Below the pieces are notes generated by a model. That model did not search any database and was not told where the DNA came from. It was given only the letters and a program-made list of their open reading frames with translations. From UBA2357 sp046295975 (lineage in GTDB: Bacteria > Pseudomonadota > Gammaproteobacteria > Burkholderiales > Rhodocyclaceae), in assembly GCA_046295975.1 (NCBI GenBank), contig JBKBMG010000030.1:4339-68338 (forward strand): DNA of 64,000 nt, written 5' to 3'. The position numbers and the translations under genes are program-made. Position 1 is the stretch's first letter; every line of letters starts with the position of its first letter. This document shows, in pieces, positions 25,110 to 33,080 of this stretch.

Positions 25110-27626
25110 TCACAGCCGCCAGTTGAGGCCGACGAAATAGGTGCGTCCGGTCGTGACGACAGCGCTGCGGTTGAGCGCTCCCTCGACGATTTCGTACTCG
25201 TCGCGCTTCTGGTTGGTCAGGTTTTCCACGCTGGCATAAACCGTAGCGCCGCCTGCGAAGACTCTTTCCACGCGGGCATCGACGAAGGTTTGCGCGCGAA
25301 TGGTCTTGTCGCGGATCGTCCCCGCACCCTCGTAGCTGCGGATATCACGCTTGGCGATGTGATTCAGCCCGAGCGCGGCGCGCATGCCGGATGGCACATG
25401 GCGATACTCGAGCGTAAGGTTGCCGATGAAGTTCGGCTGTTCGGAAAACGTGCGACGCCCGGTCAGCGGGTCATTCACGCGCGAATCGAGAAACGCCTGA
25501 TTGGCGGTGATCGAGAACCCGTCGAGCCACCCGCCGCCCCACGACGACAACGAGAAGCGCTGATCGAACTCGATGCCGCGAATGTAGCCATCGCCGACGT
25601 TGTCATAGACGTAGCTGTTCGACGAAACCTCGCGCGCCTCGATCAGGTTCTTGATGTCGCGGTGGAACAGGTTCACGCCGAACAAGGTATCCCCCGCACC
25701 GTAGTCCACGCCGATATCCACGCTGCGCGAGCGGGCCGGCAAGAGATCCGGGTTGCCTTCAAAGGTGCGTTCGCCGCGCGTGACCAGACCGGGAGCGATC
25801 TCGTCGAGCTTTGGGCGGTTGACGTGGCGGGCCAGCGAGGCGCGCAGCGTCACGCTGTCGGACAGCCGGTACGACAGCGGCAGCGACGGCAGCACGTCGT
25901 CGAACTCGCGCCGGCTTTCGGCCCCTGTCCCCGCCTCGGAGCGCACCCGCACCTGCTCGAAACGCGCCCCCGGCGTGACGGTCAGGCGACCGAAGGCGGT
26001 CTCGCTCTGAACATAGGCCGCGCGGTAGGCCTCGCGCACTCGGTAGTCGGAATTCTCGGAGCGCGCTCGTTCCGCGGTGCTTTGATTCGGGGCACCGCTC
26101 TCGCTGAGGCTGTACACATGCAGATCATTACGCTTGGTCGCCGTTCGCGCCAGCACACCGAACTTGAGATTCGTCGAAGCCAGCGCGTCGACCGGAATCG
26201 AGAAGTTCACACCCGCCTGACGGCTATCGTCGTCGATGCTCGACCGCTCGGCCTTGGCACTTCCGAACTGGAGATTGGCGTTGAGCGTCTGCTCCTCACT
26301 CCATTTGCGCGAAGTCGCCCGGCCGGTCATCACACTTCCGTCCAGTGCCACACCGTTGTCGAAGGTATGGCGCCCCTCAAGCGACACCCCACGGGTCCGG
26401 ATCTGCTCCTCGCCCGCAGTCAGGGTACGATCGCGAAACGTTCCGGGCGCACGGTTGTAGCGATCGCGGGCCTTGCCCGTACTCACGACATCGGTATGCA
26501 CCACCAGCGGACGCAAATGCACCTCGCCACCGGCGTGGTAATGCGCCAGATCGAGGAGAAGGTTCAGGCTTTCGGTGCGCTTGGGCTCACGCTCGTCGAC
26601 GGCAAAACCCAGGTTCTGCGCCGGCCCGCCACCGCCCGAGAAGGTCATCTCATCCTTGATCTTGATGCCGTCGTAGCGGTCGTAGCCCAACGCGGCGACA
26701 ATGCCGAAGCGTTCGCCAACACGTGCCGCGTAACCGAGTGTCGCCGAACGATTCTCGCCACTGAGTTCGTCCAGCCCGCCGGCCGCGATGTCGAATTCAT
26801 ATTCCGGCACATCGGGAATCGCCCGTGGCCGCAACGCCAGACGCCCGGCGATACCGTCGCCCTCGTACTGCGCCGAAGGGCTGCGCAGGTAGGTCACGTC
26901 CTCGACGAGGAAGCTGCTGATACGCTGCAGGTCGATGTTGCGCGATCCGGACGAAGATGGAAGCGCCACGCCATCGAACGCAAAACGGGCAAACTCACCG
27001 GAGACGCCACGCAGATTGATGCTCTTCTTCTCGCCCGGCGGACCGCCAGCGAAGGTACCCGGCAACCTGGCCGCCACGTCGCTCAAGCGTCTGTCGCCGA
27101 CCGCCTCGATCTGAGTGCGATCCACAACCACCGTCGGCTCGACGGTGTTCAGCCGTGCTTGAACCGCCTCCGCACGGCGCCTGAATGCCTGCTCGTCCCG
27201 CTCCAGTTCCGCCGAGACCACCACCGCCGGCAGCGTTGCCGGACGGGCGCCGTCAATGCGTGGCGCCTCGACGAGTATGTAGCCGGCCTGGGTGTTGCGG
27301 ATGACGTAACCGCTACCCGCGAGCAAGGCATTGAAACCGTCCTCCACGCCGTGGCGGCCCTTGATACCGGACGTTCTGAGGCCCTTCAGCTTGTCGGTAT
27401 CCGCCACCACCGTCACGCCGGACTGCTGCGCGAATCGCACCAGGGCCTCGGCCAGCCCACCCGCCGGCACGTCGACATCGACTCCGTTCGTAGCGGCGGG
27501 CGCCTGGAGCGGCAGCAAGGCGCCGATGCCAAGCATGATCGAGCACGCCAGCTTCGCCGCAGTCGCGGCCGGCCGTGGCTGCGGTTGCCTGGTTGAAGAC
27601 GGGGCTCGCTTGGATACGATGGGCAT
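25110..27626 (-). CDS. TonB-dependent outer-membrane receptor with N-terminal STN signalling domain
   Basis: This 838-residue receptor imports a ligand across the outer membrane using TonB energy. A signal peptide covers about residues 1-45 (PLQAPAATNG). Residues about 48-118 form the STN domain (DVPAGGLAEALVRFAQQSGVTV, part), which signals to a FecR-type protein. The plug follows (VVDRTQIEAVGDRRLSDVA; LRGVSGEFARFAFDGV) and then a long beta-barrel ending in the aromatic YFVGLNWRL. It is a FecA-like transducer by domain order, consistent with the fecR and fecI genes directly upstream. The ligand cannot be read from sequence: a ferric siderophore is likeliest given the Fur-type site; another metal chelate is possible. 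Confidence 0.93.
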   Translation of the reverse strand: MPIVSKRAPSSTRQPQPRPAATAAKLACSIMLGIGALLPLQAPAATNGVDVDVPAGGLAEALVRFAQQSGVTVVADTDKLKGLRTSGIKGRHGVEDGFNALLAGSGYVIRNTQAGYILVEAPRIDGARPATLPAVVVSAELERDEQAFRRRAEAVQARLNTVEPTVVVDRTQIEAVGDRRLSDVAARLPGTFAGGPPGEKKSINLRGVSGEFARFAFDGVALPSSSGSRNIDLQRISSFLVEDVTYLRSPSAQYEGDGIAGRLALRPRAIPDVPEYEFDIAAGGLDELSGENRSATLGYAARVGERFGIVAALGYDRYDGIKIKDEMTFSGGGGPAQNLGFAVDEREPKRTESLNLLLDLAHYHAGGEVHLRPLVVHTDVVSTGKARDRYNRAPGTFRDRTLTAGEEQIRTRGVSLEGRHTFDNGVALDGSVMTGRATSRKWSEEQTLNANLQFGSAKAERSSIDDDSRQAGVNFSIPVDALASTNLKFGVLARTATKRNDLHVYSLSESGAPNQSTAERARSENSDYRVREAYRAAYVQSETAFGRLTVTPGARFEQVRVRSEAGTGAESRREFDDVLPSLPLSYRLSDSVTLRASLARHVNRPKLDEIAPGLVTRGERTFEGNPDLLPARSRSVDIGVDYGAGDTLFGVNLFHRDIKNLIEAREVSSNSYVYDNVGDGYIRGIEFDQRFSLSSWGGGWLDGFSITANQAFLDSRVNDPLTGRRTFSEQPNFIGNLTLEYRHVPSGMRAALGLNHIAKRDIRSYEGAGTIRDKTIRAQTFVDARVERVFAGGATVYASVENLTNQKRDEYEIVEGALNRSAVVTTGRTYFVGLNWRL

Positions 27627-27852
27627 GGTCTGGCTTCCTGTTTCTCTGGTTCATGTCCGCCAAGGGACGAGATACGAGAACTGGAGCTTGCTAACGCATG
27701 CCGTGTGACGTGCCTGGCGGTCCGGTTTCGTTGTGTTCACTCACCTTGACGGACGAGTGCGGGAAAGCGGAACCGCTGACGATGAAGTAGTCGGGAAAAT
27801 GGGCTCGTCGCCGGTGCCCGCCGCTCGGGGCGGCAACGTCGGGCGAGCGGGA

Positions 27853-28863
27853 TCAGCTGCCGGCGGCGGGATTGTCGACCAGGACCAGCCAGGGCGTGAT
27901 GTGGCGCACCCGCAAGGAAGGGAAGCTATTGGTCAGCAGTTGCAATGCGCGATCCGGATCGTCCAGCGGCAGCACGGCCGAGATCCTGATTTCCTGCAAC
28001 CGATCCCGGTCGAAGTGGATATGGCCACGCCGGTAGCGGCTCAACTGATCGAGCACGTCGGACAGCGGTTGTGCCTGAACGACAAGGTGACGATGCCCCC
28101 AGGCCCCCTCCATGCCCTCCGGGTCGATACGGGTGATCTCACCCAGCCCGTCGGCGGTAAAGCGTACCTGCTCACCGGCATGCAGAACCGTGTCCGGAAG
28201 ATCGCTCCGCTTGACGACCCGCACTGCCGCGGCCGATTCCAACATGGAGAGCTCACTGCCACCCGGCTCGGTGGCGACCACGAAGCGCGTGCCCAGGGCA
28301 CGCACCCGACCGTGCCGGGTTTCGACGATGAACGGCCGGATCGCGTCGCGCGCGACGTCGACCAGGATTTCACCTCCCACCAACTCCACGACGCGCCGGG
28401 ACTCATCGAAGCGCAGGTTCACCGCACTCGCACTGGCCAGGGTGATGCGCGTGCCATCGGCCAGCGTGGTGGTCTTCCATTGCCCGGTGCCGGCGCGCAT
28501 GTCGGCCAGCACATGGGCAGGCGGGTAGGTCTCGCTGACCACCCACGCCACAGGCGCAAGCAGGAGACAGATCGCGGCAAGTACCGTGGCGGCTCGGCGA
28601 ACGCGGCGCGAGCGGGCGCGCGGGGCGAACGCAGCATCGAGCGCCGCGCGCGCCGGACGCACCGCCCCGCCACCACGCACCTGCTGCATCCGCACGACCA
28701 ACTGCTCCATGCGGGCTGCGACTTCGGCGTGCCGCGGATCGGCCTCCTTCCAAGCCTCAAAGCGGGACCTGGCGAGTGCGCGCTCGGCCGCATCGTCCGC
28801 GCTGAGACTGACGATCCACTGCGCCGCCTCTTCGAGCAGGCGCTCGTCCGAGGAACAGGCCAC
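27853..28863 (-). CDS. FecR-family anti-sigma factor / signal transducer
   Basis: FecR proteins cross the inner membrane, bind the receptor's STN domain in the periplasm and control a partner ECF sigma factor. The cytoplasmic N-terminal part contains the family motif EEAAQWIVSLSADDAAERALARSRFEAW (part quoted), followed by one transmembrane helix (AATVLAAICLLLAPVAWVV). The periplasmic FecR domain has ADMRAGTGQWKTTTLADGTR and ends in an STN-like region (LSDVLDQLSRYRRGHIHFD). I place the start at GTG 28863, after GGGGGAT. A GTG at 28926 inside the end of the sigma gene is the alternative. It lies between sigma and receptor genes. Confidence 0.9.
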   Translation of the reverse strand: MACSSDERLLEEAAQWIVSLSADDAAERALARSRFEAWKEADPRHAEVAARMEQLVVRMQQVRGGGAVRPARAALDAAFAPRARSRRVRRAATVLAAICLLLAPVAWVVSETYPPAHVLADMRAGTGQWKTTTLADGTRITLASASAVNLRFDESRRVVELVGGEILVDVARDAIRPFIVETRHGRVRALGTRFVVATEPGGSELSMLESAAAVRVVKRSDLPDTVLHAGEQVRFTADGLGEITRIDPEGMEGAWGHRHLVVQAQPLSDVLDQLSRYRRGHIHFDRDRLQEIRISAVLPLDDPDRALQLLTNSFPSLRVRHITPWLVLVDNPAAGS

Positions 28864-28886
28864 GGGCGCTACATCCCCCGCGAGGC

Positions 28887-29423
28887 TCAATCCGGACCCC
28901 CTGCCTGATGGCAGTGCAGCAGGCACTGGACGAGATACTTGCGTACCATTCGGGCCGAGACACCGAGTTCCTCGGCGATGACCGCATGCGTTTCGCCATC
29001 CAGGTAGTGCATCAGAAACGCCTGTCGGGCACGCTCCGACACCCCCGCCAAGGCCGCACCGATCTGCTCCAGCGCCTGAAGCGTAAGCAGCGTCTCTTCC
29101 GGGGATGGATAGCCCGGGAGCGATTCGGACAGAAGTGCGAGCTCCGCCAGATAGGCTTGCTCGATCAATTGCCTGCGAGCACGGTCAACCAGCAGCCGCT
29201 TGGCCGTGGTCGTGAGAAACGCCCGCGGCTCGCGCACCCCCAGCAACGCATCCCGCGATGCCACGATCCTTACGAACGTATCCTGGGCCACATCGGCGGC
29301 GTTGTGCGCGCAACCGAGCTTCTTCCGCAACCACCCGTACAACCAGCCATGATGCTCACAATAGAGGTCGTGCAGCTGGCGCTGAAACACCTCCTCCTGG
29401 ATCGGTGAATGAACGGTCGACAT
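28887..29423 (-). CDS. FecI-family ECF sigma factor
   Basis: This 178-residue ECF sigma factor is expected to direct RNA polymerase to the receptor operon when the ligand is present outside. Region 2 is visible at WLYGWLRKKLGCAHNAADVAQDTFVRIV, of which DVAQDTF is the family signature (part quoted), and region 4 at SERARQAFLMHYLDGETHAVIAEELGVSARMVRKYL (part). The ATG at 29423 begins MSTVHSPIQEEVF. It is the first gene of the minus-strand unit and lies behind a Fur-box-like sequence, the usual arrangement for iron-starvation sigma factors. Confidence 0.93.
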   Translation of the reverse strand: MSTVHSPIQEEVFQRQLHDLYCEHHGWLYGWLRKKLGCAHNAADVAQDTFVRIVASRDALLGVREPRAFLTTTAKRLLVDRARRQLIEQAYLAELALLSESLPGYPSPEETLLTLQALEQIGAALAGVSERARQAFLMHYLDGETHAVIAEELGVSARMVRKYLVQCLLHCHQAGGPD

Positions 29424-29461
29424 GGCGGTTTCTCACCGTGATGGCTAGTTATATTAGTACG

Positions 29462-29477
29462 ACTCATTCTCATTATA
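29462..29477 (-). promoter_or_regulatory. Fur-box-like site upstream of the ECF sigma gene
   Basis: On the minus strand the sequence reads TATAATGAGAATGAGT, resembling the Fur consensus GATAATGATAATCATTATC over one and a half of its hexamers. It lies about 40 bases upstream of the sigma-factor ATG, overlapping the likely promoter. This implies repression by iron-loaded Fur. Confidence 0.55.
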
Positions 29478-29535
29478 GTTACCTTAACGACTCGGCGTAA
29501 ACGCTGTACCGAGATTCGAGTGCCACAGCCAATAT

Positions 29536-29548
29536 GTAGCAAAACTAC
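29536..29548. promoter_or_regulatory. Inverted repeat, copy 1 of a GTAG-N5-CTAC motif
   Basis: GTAGCAAAACTAC has 4-bp arms around CAAAA. The same motif with one change occurs at 29855-29867 in opposite orientation. The pair within one intergenic region suggests a shared DNA-binding regulator; which one is unknown. Confidence 0.45.
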
Positions 29549-29854
29549 CATCGCAACCTTCAGCCATCGGCTCCGCAGACGCACACCATTCAAGTTGAAC
29601 AGCGTACGTCCCGCCCAGCCCCCTCACCCACGCCCCCTTAGCACAAGACCTACCCCGGCCAACCCAAAGCGGACACGTAATGTCGGCCCCACCCTCGCTT
29701 GAGGCCTTCGGCTCTACCCAGCACGTGCTTGCCAACAACGGTCATCGTCAGCGGCTTCGACAACTCCGCCCTACGCAAAGCCGCAGAGCAAACCCCAGCA
29801 ATGCCCGATCGCCGGCCGTCGCGCAGCACCCATTCCTCGGCTTGCACGACATCT

Positions 29855-29867
29855 GTAGTTTTACTAC
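29855..29867. promoter_or_regulatory. Inverted repeat, copy 2 of a GTAG-N5-CTAC motif, upstream of enolase
   Basis: GTAGTTTTACTAC, extended by one base on each side to TGTAGTTTTACTACA, is the reverse complement of GTAGTAAAACTAC and so differs from copy 1 at a single base. It is about 60 bases before the enolase start codon, a typical operator position. Confidence 0.45.
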
Positions 29868-29928
29868 ACTCATCCCAGTCGTATGCCGACCGTACGCCCG
29901 CCCATTCTCTTTATGGCGAGACACCACG

Positions 29929-31212
29929 ATGTACAAGATTCTGTCAATTGAAGCCCTGGAAATCCTCGATTCGCGTGGCAACCCCACCTTGCAGGCAAGC
30001 GTGCATCTCGCGTCCGGCCATGTCGGCCGCGCTGCGGTGCCGTCCGGCGCCTCGACCGGCGCGCGCGAAGCGCTGGAACTACGGGACGGCGACCCGGCGC
30101 GCTATGGAGGCAAGGGCGTGCTGAAGGCGTGCGAACACGTCGAGGGGCCGATTGCCGATGCGCTGATCGGCCTGGACGCCGGCGACCAGGCCGCCATCGA
30201 CGACACCCTGCTTGAACTCGACGGCACGCCGGGGAAGTCGCGCTTGGGGGCCAATGCCCTCCTGGCGGTGTCGCTTGCCACGGCGCATGCGGCAGCGGCC
30301 GCCGCCGGCATGCCGCTCTACCGCCTGCTGCGTGACGCCGCAGCCGATTTCGTGCTGCCGGTACCGCTGATGAACGTGATCAACGGTGGCGCGCATGCGA
30401 ACAACCGCCTCGATTTCCAGGAATGCATGATCGTGCCCCACGGCTTCGCCTGCTTCGGCGAAGCCTTGCGCGCCGGAACCGAGGTGTTCCAGGCTCTGCG
30501 CCGCGTGCTCGACGAACGCGGTCTGCCAACGACGGTGGGCGATGAAGGCGGCTTTGCCCCGGATCTGACCGGCACTCGCGAAGCGCTCGACCTGATTCTG
30601 TGCGCGATCGAACGCGCCGGCTACCGCCCGGACAGCCAGATCTCGCTGGCGCTCGATTGCGCCGCATCGACGCTTTACCACGATGGCCGCTATGTGCTGG
30701 CAGGCGAAGCGCAGCATTTCGGTCGCGCCGACTTCGTGGGCCATCTCGCCGAGCTGGTGGGTGACTACCCCATCCTCAGCATCGAGGACGGCATGGCTGA
30801 AGACGACTGGACCGGCTGGGGGTGTCTGAGCGATCGTCTCGGCCGTCGCATCCAGCTGGTGGGCGACGACGTGTTCGTCACCGATACCGGGTTGCTGACG
30901 CGCGGCATCGCCGATGGGGTGGCCAACGCAATCCTGATCAAACCCAATCAGGTCGGCACCCTCACCGAGGCGCTTGCGGCGGTGACCCTGGCACGCGGCG
31001 CCGGTTACGCGGCCATCCTCTCCCACCGTTCCGGGGAAACCGGCGATACCAGTATTGCCGACCTGGCCGTCGCCACGGCCTGCGGCCAGATCAAGACCGG
31101 CTCGGTCAGCCGCTCGGACCGCGTCGAAAAGTACAATCGCCTGCTCGCGATCGAGCGCGAACTGGCTGGCAGCGCGCGCTTTGCCGGCACCGCTGCGTTT
31201 CGCGCGGTGTGA
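29929..31212 (+). CDS. eno: Enolase (phosphopyruvate hydratase)
   Basis: Enolase interconverts 2-phosphoglycerate and phosphoenolpyruvate in glycolysis, gluconeogenesis and the serine cycle. The 427-residue protein is full length. Family motifs are EILDSRGNPTLQASV near the N-terminus, GDDVFVTD (metal Asp), ILIKPNQVGTLTEAL (catalytic Lys) and the signature SHRSGETGDTSIADLAVA, followed by KTGSVSRSDRVEKYNRLLAIE. The ATG at 29929 is set by the conserved start MYKILSIEALEIL; a much longer upstream frame is not coding. It stands alone on the plus strand, apart from the pyrG-eno arrangement common in proteobacteria, so it could be a second, accessory enolase. Confidence 0.95.
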   Translation: MYKILSIEALEILDSRGNPTLQASVHLASGHVGRAAVPSGASTGAREALELRDGDPARYGGKGVLKACEHVEGPIADALIGLDAGDQAAIDDTLLELDGTPGKSRLGANALLAVSLATAHAAAAAAGMPLYRLLRDAAADFVLPVPLMNVINGGAHANNRLDFQECMIVPHGFACFGEALRAGTEVFQALRRVLDERGLPTTVGDEGGFAPDLTGTREALDLILCAIERAGYRPDSQISLALDCAASTLYHDGRYVLAGEAQHFGRADFVGHLAELVGDYPILSIEDGMAEDDWTGWGCLSDRLGRRIQLVGDDVFVTDTGLLTRGIADGVANAILIKPNQVGTLTEALAAVTLARGAGYAAILSHRSGETGDTSIADLAVATACGQIKTGSVSRSDRVEKYNRLLAIERELAGSARFAGTAAFRAV

Positions 31213-31249
31213 CGGGGGGCCAAGCCGATACCGTGTGACCCGAGCGGGA

Positions 31250-33037
31250 TCAGGAGATCGCCAGGCCGAATCGGCGGATCAGGTCCAGCACCACGCCGTT
31301 GGTCCAGCCGAAGCCCTCCTGCACCGGGTACTCGCCGCCTCCCACGGGTTGGCTCGGGTTGCAGACGTCGTACTTCTCCATGAGCTTCCCAGTGCGGCGG
31401 AATTCCCGCTCGACCAGTGCGACGAAGCGGCTGGCAACCTCGCGCGCCAGTGCGTCATGGCCATGCGCGTGCAGGCCAGTGGCCACCACCCACTGCAGCG
31501 GCGCCCAACCGTTGGGGCTGTCCCATTGCTGCCCCGACCGCCGCAGCGTGGTGACAACCCCGCCCGGTCGCAGGAAGCGCTGTTCGATATTGGCGGCCAT
31601 GGCCTCGCTGTGCCGCGCATCCGCCACACCGTAGGCAAGCGGATAGGCGCCAGCGAGCGTCCAGTGTGGACTGCGCGCCGCCGCCCGCCAGTCGTAGTCG
31701 AACCACCATCCGGCGGCTGGATCGTGGCACAGGCGGGTCAAGGCTTCGCGGCGTGCCACCGCCGCGGCGGCATAGCTGCGGGCTCGTCCGGGGGCGGTCG
31801 CGAACAGCCAGCGGCCAAGCTGCGCTTCCATGTCGTAGAGCAGGCTGTTGAGGTCGACCGGGAGCAGATACGTGCAGCGGATGGTGGCCAGCCCCATTGC
31901 TGCGTCCGCGTGTCCGCCGCTCACCGTGACGGCTCCAGCGGGAGGACGCGGCCCACCGTGCCCCGCCTGCACATCCCACACACCCACCTCATCGGCCAGC
32001 CAGCGGCTGCTGAAATCCCAGCCGGACTCGGCACCCGCACGCAGGTTGCGGAACAGTTCGGCGCGCCGCGACGGTGCAACGTGCGCCAGGAGGTCCACGT
32101 CCTCGGCATACGATTCCTCGCGCGGGCCATCATGGTCGTCCCAGTACCGGTTGAGCACCGTCCCGCCGACGGCGACGGTGCGCCGCCAGGCCTGTGGCGC
32201 ATCGGCCGGTCGCGCCATCCACCAGCGGTATTCGCGCTCCAACTGCGGCACGTAGGGCATGACCGCATCCGTACCCCGGGCACGCTCCAGCAACTGCAGC
32301 ATGGCGCCGAACATCGGCGGCTGGGAGCGGCCCAGCAGGTAGCGGCGGTTGCCGTTGGGCACGTGGCCGAAACGGTCGATCAGCCAGGCGAAGTTGCGCA
32401 CCATGTCTTCGACCAGATCCAGTCGGCCATCCCGCACCAGGCCGAGCGAGGTGAAGTAGCTGTCCCAGTAGTAGATCTCGCGAAAGCGCCCGCCGGGCAC
32501 GACGAAGGGCGCCGGCAACCCGATCAGGGTACTGCGGGCGTCGTCGTGCGCCACCGACGCCGGCCGGCGCGTCAATGCCGGCCACAGACTGGCGATGTAG
32601 GCCGTCAGGGCAGACGGGGCGGAACGAGGCACGTCGACCTCGGCGCACCGCGGCGCATCCCGCCCTTCCCCACTCACGTCCAGGCGTTCGCCGTGCTCCC
32701 CCCCCCCGGCCGGGGCCGGCAGTTCGAAATGGTGTTCGACGAAGTGCCGCACCACGTCACGGAACGCCGCCTCGACGCGCGCCGGGTCGCCGCGCACCAC
32801 GCAGTCGGGGAAAGTCTTGGAGTCCGGAAAGACGCGCGCAAGTTGTACGGCCTGGAACAGCGCGCCCTGGGTCAGGAGGGAGGCGGTTGCCGCGATATCT
32901 TCGGCCCCGCCTCTGAGCTTGGCCACACTTCCGCGCTTGGCCACACTTCTGCTCCCGACCTCGGCACCGGCTTCGGCCTCGGTCACAGGTTTGGGCGCCT
33001 GCCGCGCGGAAACCGCCGTGGGGTCGTACCTGCTCAT
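31250..33037 (-). CDS. Cytoplasmic trehalase (GH37)
   Basis: Trehalase hydrolyses trehalose to two glucose molecules. The 595-residue protein carries both family signatures: PGGRFREIYYWDSYF (residues 181-195) and QWDSPNGWAP later on; the catalytic acid lies in SGWDFSSRW and the base in QEGFGWTNGV. There is no signal peptide, so it acts in the cytoplasm like TreF. The N-terminal 45 residues are low-complexity and contain a six-residue tandem repeat (SVAKRG/SVAKLR) encoded by an 18-base DNA repeat at 32914-32949. It is the last gene of the sugar-uptake unit, 43 bases after the MFS gene. Confidence 0.94.
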   Translation of the reverse strand: MSRYDPTAVSARQAPKPVTEAEAGAEVGSRSVAKRGSVAKLRGGAEDIAATASLLTQGALFQAVQLARVFPDSKTFPDCVVRGDPARVEAAFRDVVRHFVEHHFELPAPAGGGEHGERLDVSGEGRDAPRCAEVDVPRSAPSALTAYIASLWPALTRRPASVAHDDARSTLIGLPAPFVVPGGRFREIYYWDSYFTSLGLVRDGRLDLVEDMVRNFAWLIDRFGHVPNGNRRYLLGRSQPPMFGAMLQLLERARGTDAVMPYVPQLEREYRWWMARPADAPQAWRRTVAVGGTVLNRYWDDHDGPREESYAEDVDLLAHVAPSRRAELFRNLRAGAESGWDFSSRWLADEVGVWDVQAGHGGPRPPAGAVTVSGGHADAAMGLATIRCTYLLPVDLNSLLYDMEAQLGRWLFATAPGRARSYAAAAVARREALTRLCHDPAAGWWFDYDWRAAARSPHWTLAGAYPLAYGVADARHSEAMAANIEQRFLRPGGVVTTLRRSGQQWDSPNGWAPLQWVVATGLHAHGHDALAREVASRFVALVEREFRRTGKLMEKYDVCNPSQPVGGGEYPVQEGFGWTNGVVLDLIRRFGLAIS

Positions 33038-33080
33038 ATCGGCTCACCATGAAGTGCATGCGTGTAGAAGTCCGGTGGGC

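Larger units (their letters stand above)
29424..29928. other. Divergent regulatory region between the sigma factor and enolase genes
   Basis: No convincing gene lies in these 505 bases. They hold a Fur-box-like sequence at 29462-29477 near the sigma gene and two matching inverted repeats, GTAGCAAAACTAC at 29536-29548 and GTAGTTTTACTAC at 29855-29867. The second lies about 60 bases upstream of the enolase ATG. The stretch is less GC-rich than its surroundings near 29445-29550. Confidence 0.65.

Noticed and set aside
25074..27596. An 840-residue plus-strand open frame
   Set aside because: Exact antisense of the TonB-dependent receptor, with no motif of its own.
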